From contig CP136061.1 in the NCBI GenBank assembly GCA_032622095.1, forward strand, positions 61,441,627 through 61,505,626: a stretch of 64,000 nucleotides of DNA, given 5' to 3'. The position numbers and the translations under genes are program-made. Below the pieces are notes generated by a model. The model worked only from the letters and a program-made list of their open reading frames with translations, searched no databases and was not told the origin of the DNA. This DNA is from Siphonodentalium dalli (taxonomy: Eukaryota; Mollusca; Scaphopoda; Gadilida; Siphonodentaliidae). This document shows, in pieces, positions 36,441 through 48,770 of the stretch. The stretch's first letter is position 1. Every line of letters starts with the position of its first letter.

Positions 36441-36910
36441 CTGCGCACCAAAACCAGACGAAACTTAAGCACAAAAACACGTCGGTAACTCACCAAAAAC
36501 AACATGTTCAGAGTTTATTACACCGGATAAGTTGATAATACAATGTTAGAGAGCTTTCTATTTCAAGTGGTATATACTATGCTATGTATTTTATACATGT
36601 GATCTAGGGGTTCGAAAATGTGTTTTCAACTTTCCATAATAAACGATAAACTGATACTGTCTTCTTGCTATTAATAACTGACATCTGGGACAATTTGGGA
36701 ATTATAATGGATGTATAAATGTATTATATGTGAATACTAGCGTAATAGTATTTTCATTCCTCTTGTCCCTTTTGTGGGAGGGGTGCAAATTTTGGTTCAT
36801 TTCTGGTTAAATACGCCCAGAATTGAAAACCTTCGGAATAATGAACCTTCGGAATAGCGAACCTTCGGAGTAATGAACCTTCGGAATAGATAACCCTGCC
36901 AGGTTAATAG

Positions 36911-37485
36911 ATGATAAGCATGAGTACATTTCAGTGTAGGAAAAATTTGCATTGCTCATTTATTCGGCCCCGACATGCCCATACAACCCCGCATTGTCAG
37001 CAGACCCTCCTCCTAATTGCTGTAGAAACATAGTTACAGACTGATCTCACGCGAAGAGTTAATTTCGCGCTCCGCGTGTATAACTAATGTAGAGATTCCT
37101 GTTTCGCCTGTTATAGAATGGGAATTTTTGGGAGGATTAAAAGTCCAACTGCGAACCGGAGGCCGAGTCCGGTATAAAAGGTGTAGTTGGGAATTTCAAT
37201 TTCGTTTATTGTCGTTAACATTATGTCAATAATATTGATTTTTGGTTTGTGATAAGCTATGCCAATTACAAATAAAAGAAATGAAAAAAATAATTTGTAA
37301 GTTTTATATTTCAACTTTTGTAGATATTTTTAGTTCTGCAGCCCACTGCATGGGGGTTGTGGTCGGAGACGGCCGAGTCGGCAGCCGGTTCGTTAATTAG
37401 GTGCTGGTTGTTATTGTTATTTAAACGGAATTCTGAGTTGGTCATTCCAAAACCAATATATTTTATCTATATCTATATTTGCGAA
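36911..37485. other. Non-coding stretch, nothing recognised
   Basis: No supported feature. Short frames on both strands have no motif. Confidence 0.4.
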
Positions 37486-40400
37486 TATCTGTCTGTCTGT
37501 CTGTCTGTCTGTCTGTGTTCTATAGAAATTCACAGGGGACCATCTAGATGATGCCAAATAGGTCTACTAGGAGTAGCTTTTTACGAGAAAGATAATGGTC
37601 CGGGTTAGAATTTTCTAAAGTGACGCCGTTGTTGTCAGGGGCAGAAAAGTGGGAGGGGCAGAAAAAACAATTGTCGCCGATGGCCACCAAACTTATATGT
37701 AATAATCCCCATAATATGAGGAATCTAATGGTGTGGTTTAAATATGGCAAAAGTCGCGCCGTTCGCGCCAGGAGTGCCCGGAAGGGGAGGGGCAGATTTT
37801 TTTTCTGTCGCCGATTTCCACCAAATTTATATATATTCATCCCCATGATATGTAAAAACCAACGGTGTGGTTTAAAAGTGGCGTGGTTCGAGTCAGGGAT
37901 GCAAGGAAGGGGAGAGGGGCACCAAAATTGAAAAACTAATTTTAGCGCCGATCTCTACCAAATTGATATATATTCTTCTTCATGATATAAGGAATCTAAT
38001 TGTGCGATTTAACAACGCCAAACCCATGATATGAAAAAACCAACGGTGTGGTTTAAAAGTGGCGTCGTTCGAGTCAGGGATGCACGGAAGGGGAGAGGGG
38101 CACCAAAATTGAAAAACTAATTTTAGCGCCGATCGCCACCAAATTGATAAATATTCTTCTTCATTATACAAGGAATCAAATTGTGCGCTTTAACAACGCC
38201 AAATTGATGTCTTTTGGTTGAGAGATTGGGAGGGGGTGGGCACTTAATTTGTTTAGTCGCCGACTGCCACCACACTTATACAAAATAATTCCCATGATAT
38301 GCGGAGTCTAATGGTGTTGCTTATATCTGTCAAATGTGGCCTCATTCGAGTCAGGATTGCATTGAAAGGGACAGGGGCACCAAAATTGATGCACATTTGT
38401 TTTGCGCCAATTTCCACCAAATTGATACACGTTCTTATCAAAGATACGAGGAATCTAATCGTGTGATTTAAAGACGCCATAGTGGTGCTGTTTGTTTGAG
38501 AGTTTGTTTAGTCGCCGATTATCACCAAACTTATAAGCAATCATCTCCATGATATCAGGAGTATAATAGTGTGGTTTAAGGATGACATAAGTTGGGCCAT
38601 TCGCGTCAGTGGTGTATACAGATGAGAGGGACACAACAAATTATAGCTATATGTTTAGTGCCGATTTCCACCAGATTGATACATATTCTTCTCTGTGATA
38701 CACCAAATTTGTGACCTATGGGTGAGAGATATGGGGACCTTAAATTTGATACGAATTTGTATACTCGCCAATTTTCACCAGTTTCATATATATGCATCTC
38801 TAATATCTAATGAGTCTTAGTGTGTGCAGCTTGAGACTGAAATATAGGGATAGGAGGGTCACCAAGACTGATACAAAAATATTTTTAGTACTAATTACCA
38901 TCAAATTCAGACACGTTCTTCTCAAATGATACAAGAAATCAAATCGTGCTGTCTGTCTGTCTTTCTGTCTGTCTATGTGCGTTCTATATATAACTTCACG
39001 CGGTACAATCGAGATGTCACCAAGGCGTTATAAGAGGGGTAACTGTTTACAAGGAAGATAACAGTGTGGGTAAAAAAATTTTTAAATGACGCTGTTTGTG
39101 TCAGGGGAAGAAAAGGGGGAGGTCGGCAAAATTAAAAAAATAGTTTTGTCGCCGATTTCCACCAAACGAATACATAATCACCTTCGCAATATGGCGTTGT
39201 TCGAGTCAGCGTTGCATCAACAATTGATTTAATAAACTATTTTTAGCCCAAATTTCCACAAAATTGATATATTATTCTTCTCTATGATAAGAGGAATATC
39301 ATCGTGTGATTTAAAGACGCCAAATTGCTGTCGGTTGTGTGAGAGATATGGGTCATAACTATTCTCAGAATTTGTTTAGTTGCTGATTACCACCAAACAT
39401 ATATATAATCATCGCCAGTATACCATGCATCCATGAGTCTAATGGGAGTGGTTTAAATATGTCAAAAGAGACAAACGCTGGTACAAATTTATTTGGCACC
39501 AATTTCCACCGAATTCATACACGTTTTTTCTAATGAAAAACCATGAATTAAATCACATTTGGTGTCGTTTGCGTCGCGGATGGCGAGCGGATATGCACTT
39601 TCATTGATAAGATTGCTATTCGCCTTTATATACAATCACCCAGGCCATCTCCATATCATTTTAAGTAGTTTTGGACGTTCACATTTCACAATCCCGACAT
39701 ATGGTGACCCACTTAAGTCACTTGAACAATTATATCTTCTTAACTGTCATATTTATATGGGAATAGCAATCAGGGCATTCACAATATGAGCTAGCAAAAA
39801 GAGATGCATAGAAGAAGCATTAAACGTATATTTATCATTCTATTGAAGAGATACATATATTCGTGCAAACTGAGATACCCCGAACCATCAGAAGATTGCA
39901 TATATATTATAACAAAATTGAGTCCGTTCCATTCAATACAGTTTCCACAAAAAAAGTTACAATTTGTCAAGAGATATGGAAGGCCTGTTCAAAAATAGTG
40001 GTCACAGTGTGCAGTCAAATATATTTTCTTCTGATATACAAGAAAATGCAGTTAGTAGCATAAGACTTTTCAGGATCCTCCCAATACTGCACATGCATCT
40101 GACAAGGGTTTTATAACAGACTCCTCGACTGACATAAACAACTCAAAATCTCGCTCTGTGCCTGGCACATGTAGCTAATATTTATGCGCATCAACATTCG
40201 TTTAAACAGAGAATATTTAGCCAATATATAGCACCATGAACAGAGGAGCACCTGGAAATTTATTTGAAACATCTGTATCTTCATGGAGTTAGCCAGGTGT
40301 CCCCGAGAACTTAGTCCAACCCACTAAATTGATTGATACATTTCAATATTGAAAACCCAATTATCATCTTTTATTTGTGATGTTCATGTATCATATTATA

Positions 40401-40674
40401 ACGTCTAATGTATACGCAGTTGTAAATAAATACATAATTCATTATTGTTGGAACAGATTAATCGCGAGAAACAGAATGACAATTGACAAGGCGAGCCATT
40501 ACTTATATCCCATGACTGTAATAATCATGTTTTATGATGCTATTTGAATATACAATTTTTTAGAAAACGTATAACACTTTTAATCAAGAGCATTCTCTAT
40601 CCCCAACAAATATCCACAGCATACAGAGGGTTTCTCATCGCATTAACCTGGGCAACGCCGGGTAACCCTGCTAG
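37486..40674 (+). mobile_element. Helitron-like non-autonomous element(s) with degenerate tandem core
   Basis: The right end reads CCTGG, GCAACG, CCGGG (40647-40662), a 5-bp stem hairpin, then eight bases and CTAG before T at 40675. A 3' hairpin close to CTRR is the hallmark of Helitrons. Upstream is a series of degenerate units of about 120 bp with CGCCGATTTCCACCAAA, TTGATACATATTCTTCT and GAATCTAATCGTGTGATTTA. Two (CTGT)n starts, each followed by a similar segment (37490 and about 38947), suggest two joined copies. The 5' end is not fixed. Confidence 0.6.
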
Positions 40675-40727
40675 TATTCTATAATTACAATCATGGGTAT
40701 ATAATATAGACCGTGTCTAGAGTACCG

Positions 40728-40830
40728 TATACGGCACTTTAGCCGGACTGATAAAGTACCGTATACGACACTTTAGCCGAACTGTTAAAGTACCGTATAC
40801 GGTATACGCATGCACTTTAGCAGTTTGACT
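40728..40830. repeat. 33-bp tandem repeat, three copies
   Basis: Units contain AAAGTACCGTATACGACACT and TTTAGCC. The CGTATACG core is palindromic. No function can be assigned. Confidence 0.7.
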
Positions 40831-41095
40831 AGAGCACCATGGGCCTATATTTTAATTCACATGCCACGCGATTATACAGACATAATTGTGTTTTGAATTA
40901 TGATTCTTTATTTCGTATATGAACGTGATGGTCTGGACAGCCCTTGAGCCATGCATAAATGGTTTTGTAATGGTATTTCGTCTATATAGTCTCTTTCGAG
41001 TCCATAATTTACAGTAATACTATAATCAGCCACGTGATTTAGATTTTGGAAATGGATCATCCTACGTGGATTCAAATCCCCAATTATTTACGCCA

Positions 41096-41245
41096 GGTTA
41101 ATTCTATATTGTTAAGTATTGAGAGGGTTCATTATCACGAAGATTCTTTTTATGAAGGAAATAACTTAAAACATTAAATGTGATTTTGTTTTGTTTTCTC
41201 GGGTTTTCTTGAGTTTAATGTCATTACATATGACCTTATTTCTCA
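41096..41245. mobile_element. Internal fragment of the 10-bp-duplication transposon family
   Basis: TTAATTCTATATTGTTAAGT, then TTTTTATGAAGGAAATAACT and the following TTAATGTCATTACATATGAC match 34955-35100 and 42663-42800. No TTCCGAAGG arrays flank it, so it is a fragment without ends. Confidence 0.65.
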
Positions 41246-41339
41246 TTACTTCTATCTCCTAGTTTGAAACACCCTGAAACAACTTTAAAAAACCGCGTCA
41301 AGTCGTGCGTCGTATAACTAGCAATTAGCAACTAGCATG

Positions 41340-42056
41340 TCCCTTTCGGCTTTCCATAGATTTCGACGTAATTTGATACTTAGAGGTACTTGTGTCCGGG
41401 AAGTGTTATGGACGGATCAAATCGTGACCCTGACCTTGACCTTCAAAATGGTTAATTCAAGGTCAAATCGGGTAAAACGGACGGATTTCGACAAAATTTG
41501 ATACCTATGGGATACCTTTGTCCGGGGAGTATTTTGGACGGGTCAAACCGTGACCCCGACCTGACCTTGACATGTAAAACAGTCAATGCAAGGTCAATTT
41601 GGGTAAAACGGACGGATTTCGACGAAATTTGATACCTAGGGATACTTTTGTCCGAGGAGTGTTTTGAACGGGTCAAATCGTGACCCCGGCGTGACCTTGA
41701 CCTTCAATATGGTCAATCAAAGGTCAAATCTGGTAAAACGGATGGATTTCGGCGAAATTTGATACCTATGGGTACTTTTGTCGGGGGGGGGGGAGTGTTT
41801 TGGACGGGTCAAATCATGACTCCGACTTTACCTTGACCTTCAAAATTGTCAATTAAAGATCAAGTCGGGTAAAACGGACGGATTTCGACGAAATTTGATA
41901 CCTAGGGGTACTTTTCTCCGGAAGGTGTTTTGGACGGGTCAAATCATGACCCTGACATGACCTTGACTTTCAAAATAGTCAATTCAAGGTCAAATCGCGC
42001 CTTTCGCCAGAAATCAGATGGGAAACAGCTCGGACGAAGTCAGGCCCATCAGCTAG
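41340..42056 (+). mobile_element. Second Helitron-like element with a 130-bp tandem core
   Basis: About five units of 125-137 bp contain GGTAAAACGGACGGATTTCG, ATTTGATACCTA, GTGTTTTGGACGGGTCAAAT and GACCTTGACCTTCAAAAT. The right end has an imperfect hairpin (CTCGGAC, GAA, GTCAGG), then CCCATCAG and CTAG followed by T at 42057. The layout mirrors the element ending at 40674. The 5' end is uncertain. Confidence 0.5.
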
Positions 42057-42535
42057 TGTAATAAAGAATTCGAAGACAGTTTGAAGAATGTAATGTATAA
42101 CACGAGAAACGGGAAAACTTGATATATGGAAGTATGCAAATTTCCCATATGAAATTTGAAAGCTAGTTTATATTATAATTATATTACAATTTATATTTAT
42201 GGCTAATAATATGATCTTGGTGGCGTTACGATATCTGACTATGGTTTTCTTGTCTCGTGTTGTCTGAAAGCGTTCGAATTCCATTGAGCATACATACGTG
42301 CCCGTGGAATCGGCGTTGAATAAATCAGCGCTCGGGCGTTGCTATTGTTGTCAGAGGAGCGGCCAAATGCCAAAAGTGGTCGGATACCCCGACCCTCGGT
42401 AGAACAAGTTGAAACCAACTTTTTCTGGAAGGTAAATCTATATTATTTATGAAAATGATTCTTGGCCTTGCCGGAATTGGTGGCAGCTATGTATGGTAAG
42501 ACTATTTATTTGTGAAGGTACCCTACCGAAAACTT

Positions 42536-43454
42536 GGGAACATGTCTCTATTCCGAAGGTTCGCTATTCCGAAGGTTCACTAATCCGAAGGTTCACTAAT
42601 CCGAAGGTTCACTATTCCGAAGGTTCACTATTCCGAAGGTTCGCTATTCCGAAGGTTTTTGTTATTTTAAAAGTTAATTCTATATTCTAAAGTATTGAGA
42701 GGGTTCTTTAGTACGAAGACTCTTTTTATGAAGGAAATAACTTAAAACATTAAAAAAATTAATGTGATTTTTGTTTTCGTGGGTTTCCTTGAGATTTAAC
42801 CCTTTTATATTTGGCGAGTAGAACGACATATATGTCGTCTATCGGCTGAGGACTAAAACGACATATATGTCGTTTTAGGAAGTGTTATTTTACGTAGACA
42901 TAACTTCAATAAATCATCTGATTTATAAATGATTTACATAGGAGTTATTTTGATTAATATAATGTCCCAAATGCTAAAGGCGGACTATAACAGTGGGGCT
43001 CTTACGGTCAATCAATACTGGAGCGCTATAACTTACTGTATAGCAGAATACCGCTGAATGGACCTGACTGCAATTCTGACTTTGTTTTGATTTTAATGTT
43101 AATGTTTCTTTCAAGTACAGATTGCCAGTTCGGGTAGAATGCATCTCTAACTCGTAGTTTATTTCAGTCATTGTGTTTTCAACTTTCTATAATATTAAAA
43201 TGATAAACTGATACTGTCTTCTTGCTATTAATAACCGACATATGGGTCAAATTAGATATTAGATTGGGGTGTATAAATGTACGGGGGGGGGGCAAATTTT
43301 TATTCATTTCTGGCTAAAAACTCCCATAATAGAAAACCTTCGGAATAGCGAACCTTCGGAATAGTGAACCTTCGGACTGGTGAACCTTCGGATTAGTAAA
43401 CCTTCGGATTAGTGAACCTTCGGAATAGCGAACCTTCGGAATAGAGAACCCTAC
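42536..43454. mobile_element. 919-bp sibling transposon, 10-bp target duplication, inside the arm of foldback C
   Basis: The ends GGGAACATGTCTCTATTCCG and the complement of GGAATAGAGAACCCTAC match the element at 34814. TTCACTATTCCGAAGG-type arrays lie at 42546-42655 and 43337-43445. CCGAAAACTT flanks both sides (42526-42535, 43455-43464). The opposite arm of the foldback has the uninterrupted sequence (complement CCTACCGAAAAATTTGCC at about 51290), which proves the insertion. Inside, 42797-42880 carries ACGACATATATGTCGT palindromes and a TTAACCCTTTTATATTTGG start, possibly a piggyBac-type remnant. Confidence 0.92.
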
Positions 43455-44900
43455 CCGAAAACTTAGCCTGTTTTCAGCGATTGACCAGCTATAGACAATT
43501 AGTTAAAAGTTAATCAAATCACCAAAAACAGAACATTCTATTTGTTATTATGGGGTACATGGTGATACTAGATCGGACCATTTTTATTTTTTCTGGTTTG
43601 TTTGAGATTTCACGACGTCATTGTGGAGAATGTAACGTTCTGCGTCAGAAAATCATGACGATTCAGAGAAACTGTCGCCCATCAACTCTGTACAAAACTA
43701 GCACGCTGGACCTAGCTTATCTTGTCATATATGTTTGGAAAGATTGAGTATTGTCTACCGGTATTTATTAACTTTGTTATCCTTTCCCTAGAAATGTTGC
43801 AATAATAGTTAAAAACTTAACCCTTCCCCAATGTCATAAAATGCGAAATATAGGCATCGCCGGGGGTTGGATCCCAGAATGGTAGAAAAATGCGTAGTAT
43901 TTGCTTTTATTTAGTGTAGAACACACATAACAAGTGTAAACTGCGATTTTCCAACCATATTCACTTTTAGAAGAGTATCATAATCCAAGATGGCGTCCAA
44001 TATGGCGGTCAGTTTTTATTTTAATACTTAGTGAATTGACATACGAAAAATCCAGAGAAGGAAAGTCCCCAGTGGTAAAATCTATAGTATTGTAATGACG
44101 ACATAGAATAACATTTCGTATCAAACATTAATTTCATCATTAATACATCTTTTCAATTGGTAAAATAGTAGGTAAAAATTTATCCCTCCGTCCAATGTCA
44201 TAAAATTCGAAATAAAGTTATCGCCTGGGATTGGAACCACGAATGATAGTATGAAGCAGAGTATTATGTTTTATTTAATATAGAACATACATACGAAGGG
44301 ACAGGTATGTATTTCCATCCATATTCCCTATTAGAAGAGTATGAAACTCCAAGATGGCGTCAGATATGGCGTCCAATTTTAATTGTAACACCTAGCGAAC
44401 GGACATGCGAGCGAACTATAAAGGGGACGTCCCCTGTGACATATTGTATATCATTGAAATGGCTACATAGGCGATATTTCATTTCGAACAGTAGTTTCAC
44501 CATTAGTCCATCTTATCAGTTGGAGAATTAGTAAACAAAAACTTAACCACCACACAGTCACAAATGTCCACACAATGGCGGCACTTGTGGCTCTAGTCCA
44601 GAATGCAAAGAACTAAGCAAATTGTTCGGAATTACTTTGTGCTGAATACAACGAAGAAACATAAAATTTGCATCCACATCTGGTCTTAGGAGACAATAAA
44701 AATCGAAGATGGCGCCCAACATGACGGCTAATTCTCATGTCAACACGTTGCGAACAATGAATACGAAAGCCGGTCCAAATGTATCATACGGCAGTTTGCA
44801 CCACTATATTGTTTAGATTATGTGTTTATATTAGACCGCGATATGTTGTGTTTGAGTGATGGTGGTAAGACAACATTTTTTTCAGATAAAGCTTTGACAC

Positions 44901-45480
44901 GATTGTCTCAAATTAACTTCCTTTAATCGTTGATCAGCTCCGTATATAGGGCGGTAAACCTTATCTTTCATGTTGCCATTGATTTGGAAGTATCCTACAT
45001 CAGGTTCCAAATGTCACACACAGGTGTGACGCCAAGATTAACACTGGATGGAAATTTGCATTTGTTGAATGTTTAGGTTGTTTTGTTTAGCAATTATCAG
45101 GAACTTTATATCAAATATTTGAAGAAAGACAAACCAACCAAAATAAAAAACATTTAGCGAAATTCCGAGAATGACTTAAATAGTTTAATTTGCCGAATTA
45201 CATCAACGGCGGCCGGGCGATATAGATGTGGCAAATAAATAGAATAATCGTGTATTGATCTCCAATGCGCATTTTGACTATTGTTTGACACATTTGATGT
45301 CATTTTGAGACGTTAAGTCAGTAAAGCATTAACAATGTGTAGACATCTGGCGGTATTAGAGGATGGTCATTAACCGTTAAAAATAATCGTACATTCGATG
45401 CGGTACGAAGTGATGTTGTAATGTTCAATACTATAACTTCCATTAATATATTGTGATAGTCTAGAATGTGCAGTCCTCCA
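44901..45480. other. Foldback C interior, nothing recognised
   Basis: No repeat partner or exon was found between the left arm and the piggyBac-like element. Confidence 0.4.
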
Positions 45481-47032
45481 TAACCCTTTGAACCCGTAAC
45501 ACCGATATTTAGGTGCAAACGAACCGTGACTATATCCCGTAACACCGATATTTCGGTGCAGCGACGACATGATTCGGTAGCAAATTTATATATAGTATAA
45601 CGAGCGTCTGACCCACTGATTTATATTTAAATTGCCCCCACATATGTCAGCGGCGCCCATGGTGCGTATGGAATGGTTGACCGCTAGTATCGGGTAGAAA
45701 TATATGCGCATGCGCATAGCATATAATCTACAAAAACATACGATATTTTAAGCGAACTGTGCCGCTATATTTACGGCATATAATTTCGTGTTCCCCGTGT
45801 GTGTACAGAACAGACATAATTTAGACACACAATTTCAGTTTAAATTACCCTCGCGTATATTAACCAGTGTTCTGCTACATATGGGGAAGGGTCTATCGCA
45901 TATGGAGTTGATTTATTCGCGCATGCGCAGACTAGCGCAATGACAAATAAATGGTTTATAACGTACTTATACACGACATACCCACTAATATATATATTTA
46001 AATTGGCCTATTGAAGTCAGCGCTGGCAAAGGTGTATATATGCCCGCTAGAAACGGCTAGGAAAATATGCGCATGGGCGCAGGCTATAATTCATTTTTTT
46101 AAATGCATTTAAGTGAAATGTGGCGCTATATATGACATTTTGTTGCATGTTTCACATGTTAGTACAGTAGACACAATCTAGACAGCTTACTTGAACAATG
46201 GGGCCACGATAGGTTACGGGAAATTACGTTGTTTCTGGTCTCTGTAATGTCAGTCTCTGTTGTGCCACATGGAGCAAAAAGTCTATCGCATATCAAGTTG
46301 ACTTACTCGCGCATGGTCAGGTATATCTTAATTTCACATTAGGATATTGGTTGCATCGAAACGCAATTCGCTGATGTATAATTACAACGTTATAAGCTAG
46401 AATTCGTTTATCCTGCAAATTTCGGGTAGTTGCCTAGTAACCGTTTCTAAGGCGAGATCGGGTGGCAAACTCTCCCGATCTTACAGTGGTCCGTGCATGC
46501 ATATATCATGCCTGCACAGTTTCAGGTAGGTGTCCCCTTTCAACATAACCAACACCATGCGACTAGACACTGTCTAAATTAAGGCAAAACATACCACTGA
46601 ATGGTTAGTGCAATTATGTCATTCGATCAGTTGTGGTATTTGCTTAGCAACCGTTGCTACCCTTAAATGGGATATTTTGTTCACTATTCTGGTCGGGTAT
46701 ATCTCAAATTTCACGTTAGGGTAGTACCTGCATCAAAAAACGCAATCACTGAGGTTGAATTACGACGCTATAAGCTATATTTACATTTTCCAGTCAATTC
46801 CGGGTAGTTGCCTAGCAACCGTTACCAAGGAGTTGCCGCGAGGCAAAGTCTCGCGATCTTATAATGATCGCTGATCCATGGGGGACAAACCTGTAAAGTT
46901 TCAGACCGGTGTCGCAATTTGAACATAATCAACACCATGCTACTAGACACTGTCTAATTTAAGCGGACATACCACTGGGAGCCCCGGGTCAGGGTGTCGA
47001 TCACTGTGGGGCGCCAGGGTTCAAAGGGTTAA
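45480..47032. mobile_element. piggyBac-like non-autonomous element of about 1.55 kb (candidate)
   Basis: The left end CCCTTTGAACCC (45484) and the right end GGGTTCAAAGGG (to 47028) form a 12-bp inverted repeat. TTAA follows on the right and ATAA precedes on the left. TTAA duplications and CCCTTT-type ends are those of piggyBac elements. The interior has two-copy repeats of about 370 bp (ATTTAAATTG with ATATGCGCATG near 45630 and 46000; GGGTAGTTGCCTAG at 46426 and 46802). No transposase is seen. Confidence 0.5.
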
Positions 47033-48770
47033 TTAACATGCCCTTTTGAATTTCCACCAACATTTTCAGAGAGCCTTGCAACAGTTTTGACCAAATGAAA
47101 CATTAAATAACATAATAACTATCTATTGCTATATGCAGTAACGCAAAAAAAAAAATGGCATACATTTTGAAATCCAGCAAATAAGATATCTAATCGATCT
47201 CTGGTTTTGGGAAAGTGGGATATGCGTCCACGAGCAATCGCATACACATACAATGCTAATTAACAACATAACATGGGACCACAATGTCCATATAATGCAA
47301 TCAGCTTTATAAATATTATTTATAGTGGTCGAGAGCTTGCTGCTTTGAATAATCGGACGAGTTTTGGACGAGCTTCCAACAAGTGAACAACACCGCACAC
47401 CTATGCATATAAGTTGTTCTCGTCATATGTTGCTTGATGTGTATGCTTTTCCGTACACTTATATTTTAGTCTCGAGTAATATGTGCGTTAAATTGTGAAT
47501 GTGAATCGGATTCATATCTGTTACAAGCAGAAGATATTGAATTTCCGGGCTGGACTAATTGAAATTAAATCTTCTATATCTCCGGCGGATATCATAATCG
47601 TGGGTCCGGACTACATGTATACTAATCTTTCTCATGCTAATACATTTTATTGACACATAGGTGACAGTGCGATAATCTTCACTGAACATGCACGTTGGTG
47701 TTCCATTTAGTATTGCCCTTAGATTATATCCATAAGCACAGCAACTCATTAGCAAACGAGTACATGTCACTGAAAAAAAGATGCGTGTCCACGAATCTTT
47801 TGAGTCAGGTGGCATTTGAATTGGATAAAATGGTCAGTAATGAAAAACTGTAGGCTGGTAGCAAATATAAACACAATTGAAATGGCGACAAGCATAAGCC
47901 AATTCACAATAAACACTAGTCATTAGTCTTGATATACAGATATTCAAATGTTTATGGTTTGGTCTATGGCGCCTAGGCCATATCACGGCATTGTATGCTT
48001 ATGGGTGGCGGAAAGACAGCACAGATCTTACCGCGGAATCAATATATTCAGTGCACACATAAACCACTTACCCCCAAACTTACACAGATATCCGAAAGTT
48101 ATTTTAAATTTCTCATGGACATAACATATCAGTGTTGCTGATCGGGATTCATAACACCTTCGTCGTTGATGTAGTATTTTAGGGGGATACAAGTAACTGA
48201 GTGTAAGTCAGAGTGATGTGATCAACTCAGAATCACTGGCATATAGTGTTGTGTTCTTGGTTACGCAGTAGAGTCCTTTGTGTTTCTCTAAAAACGTAGA
48301 AGTGCCATGCTCAAGTGCCCAATTGCTGTAAATGCATCAATTCATATTGATTGTATGACTCATATTCAATGAAAATGTAAGAATTATAAATGTATTACTC
48401 AGATCCCTGTCTCTATGTCTCTATAAACATGTCGTCACTGGAGTCATGTTTGACCTTTAGTCAATGAACGCTAATTGAATAGTACTTACGATTGAGAAAA
48501 GCACATGTTGTTCATCTATATGTAGATATATATATGTCGGTGCTATTCCATTCCAAAAATATTATTATTGAAATTTAACTTATCGCGTGATACCTACAAT
48601 TAACTACCGGCACTAGAGCGAACAAACAAACCATTTGAACGGTTGTTGATGACTTCTGACACTTCAACAACAAATCCAGCGCAAAGCACCACAAAAGGAC
48701 GTCTCTTCTCTGGCTGTTGTACTTCTTCGCAAAATTGAAGTGACATCCATATTATGGGGTGTCATCTTGT
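47033..48770. other. Foldback C interior, nothing recognised
   Basis: Short frames at 47129-47398 and 47555-47815 on the minus strand have no recognisable domain or splice context. No repeat pair was found. Confidence 0.4.

Larger units (their letters stand above)
34814..36900. mobile_element. 2.1-kb transposon with TTCCGAAGG subterminal arrays, 10-bp target duplication
   Basis: The left end is GGGGACATGTCTCTATTTCG. The right end, complemented, is GGCAGGGTTATCTATTCCG. Next to each end is a tandem array of TTCGCTATTCCGAAGG-type units (34831-34945), inverted at 36829-36888. The perfect 10-bp duplication AGGTTAATAG flanks it at 34804-34813 and 36901-36910. The interior matches the sibling at 42536-43454, with extra insertions. 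No transposase frame is present, so it is non-autonomous. Confidence 0.9.

Noticed and set aside
37490-37516. (CTGT)n as a stand-alone microsatellite of interest
   Set aside because: It recurs at 38947 at the equivalent place of the Helitron-like array, so it belongs to that element.
42546-42655. CRISPR-like direct repeats (TTCCGAAGG units)
   Set aside because: The units are head-to-tail without unique spacers, are mirrored at the other end of a transposon, and lie in a eukaryotic genome.
47555-47815. 86-codon Cys-containing frame on the minus strand
   Set aside because: No signal peptide, splice context or recognisable cysteine pattern was seen. It lies in the repeat interior.
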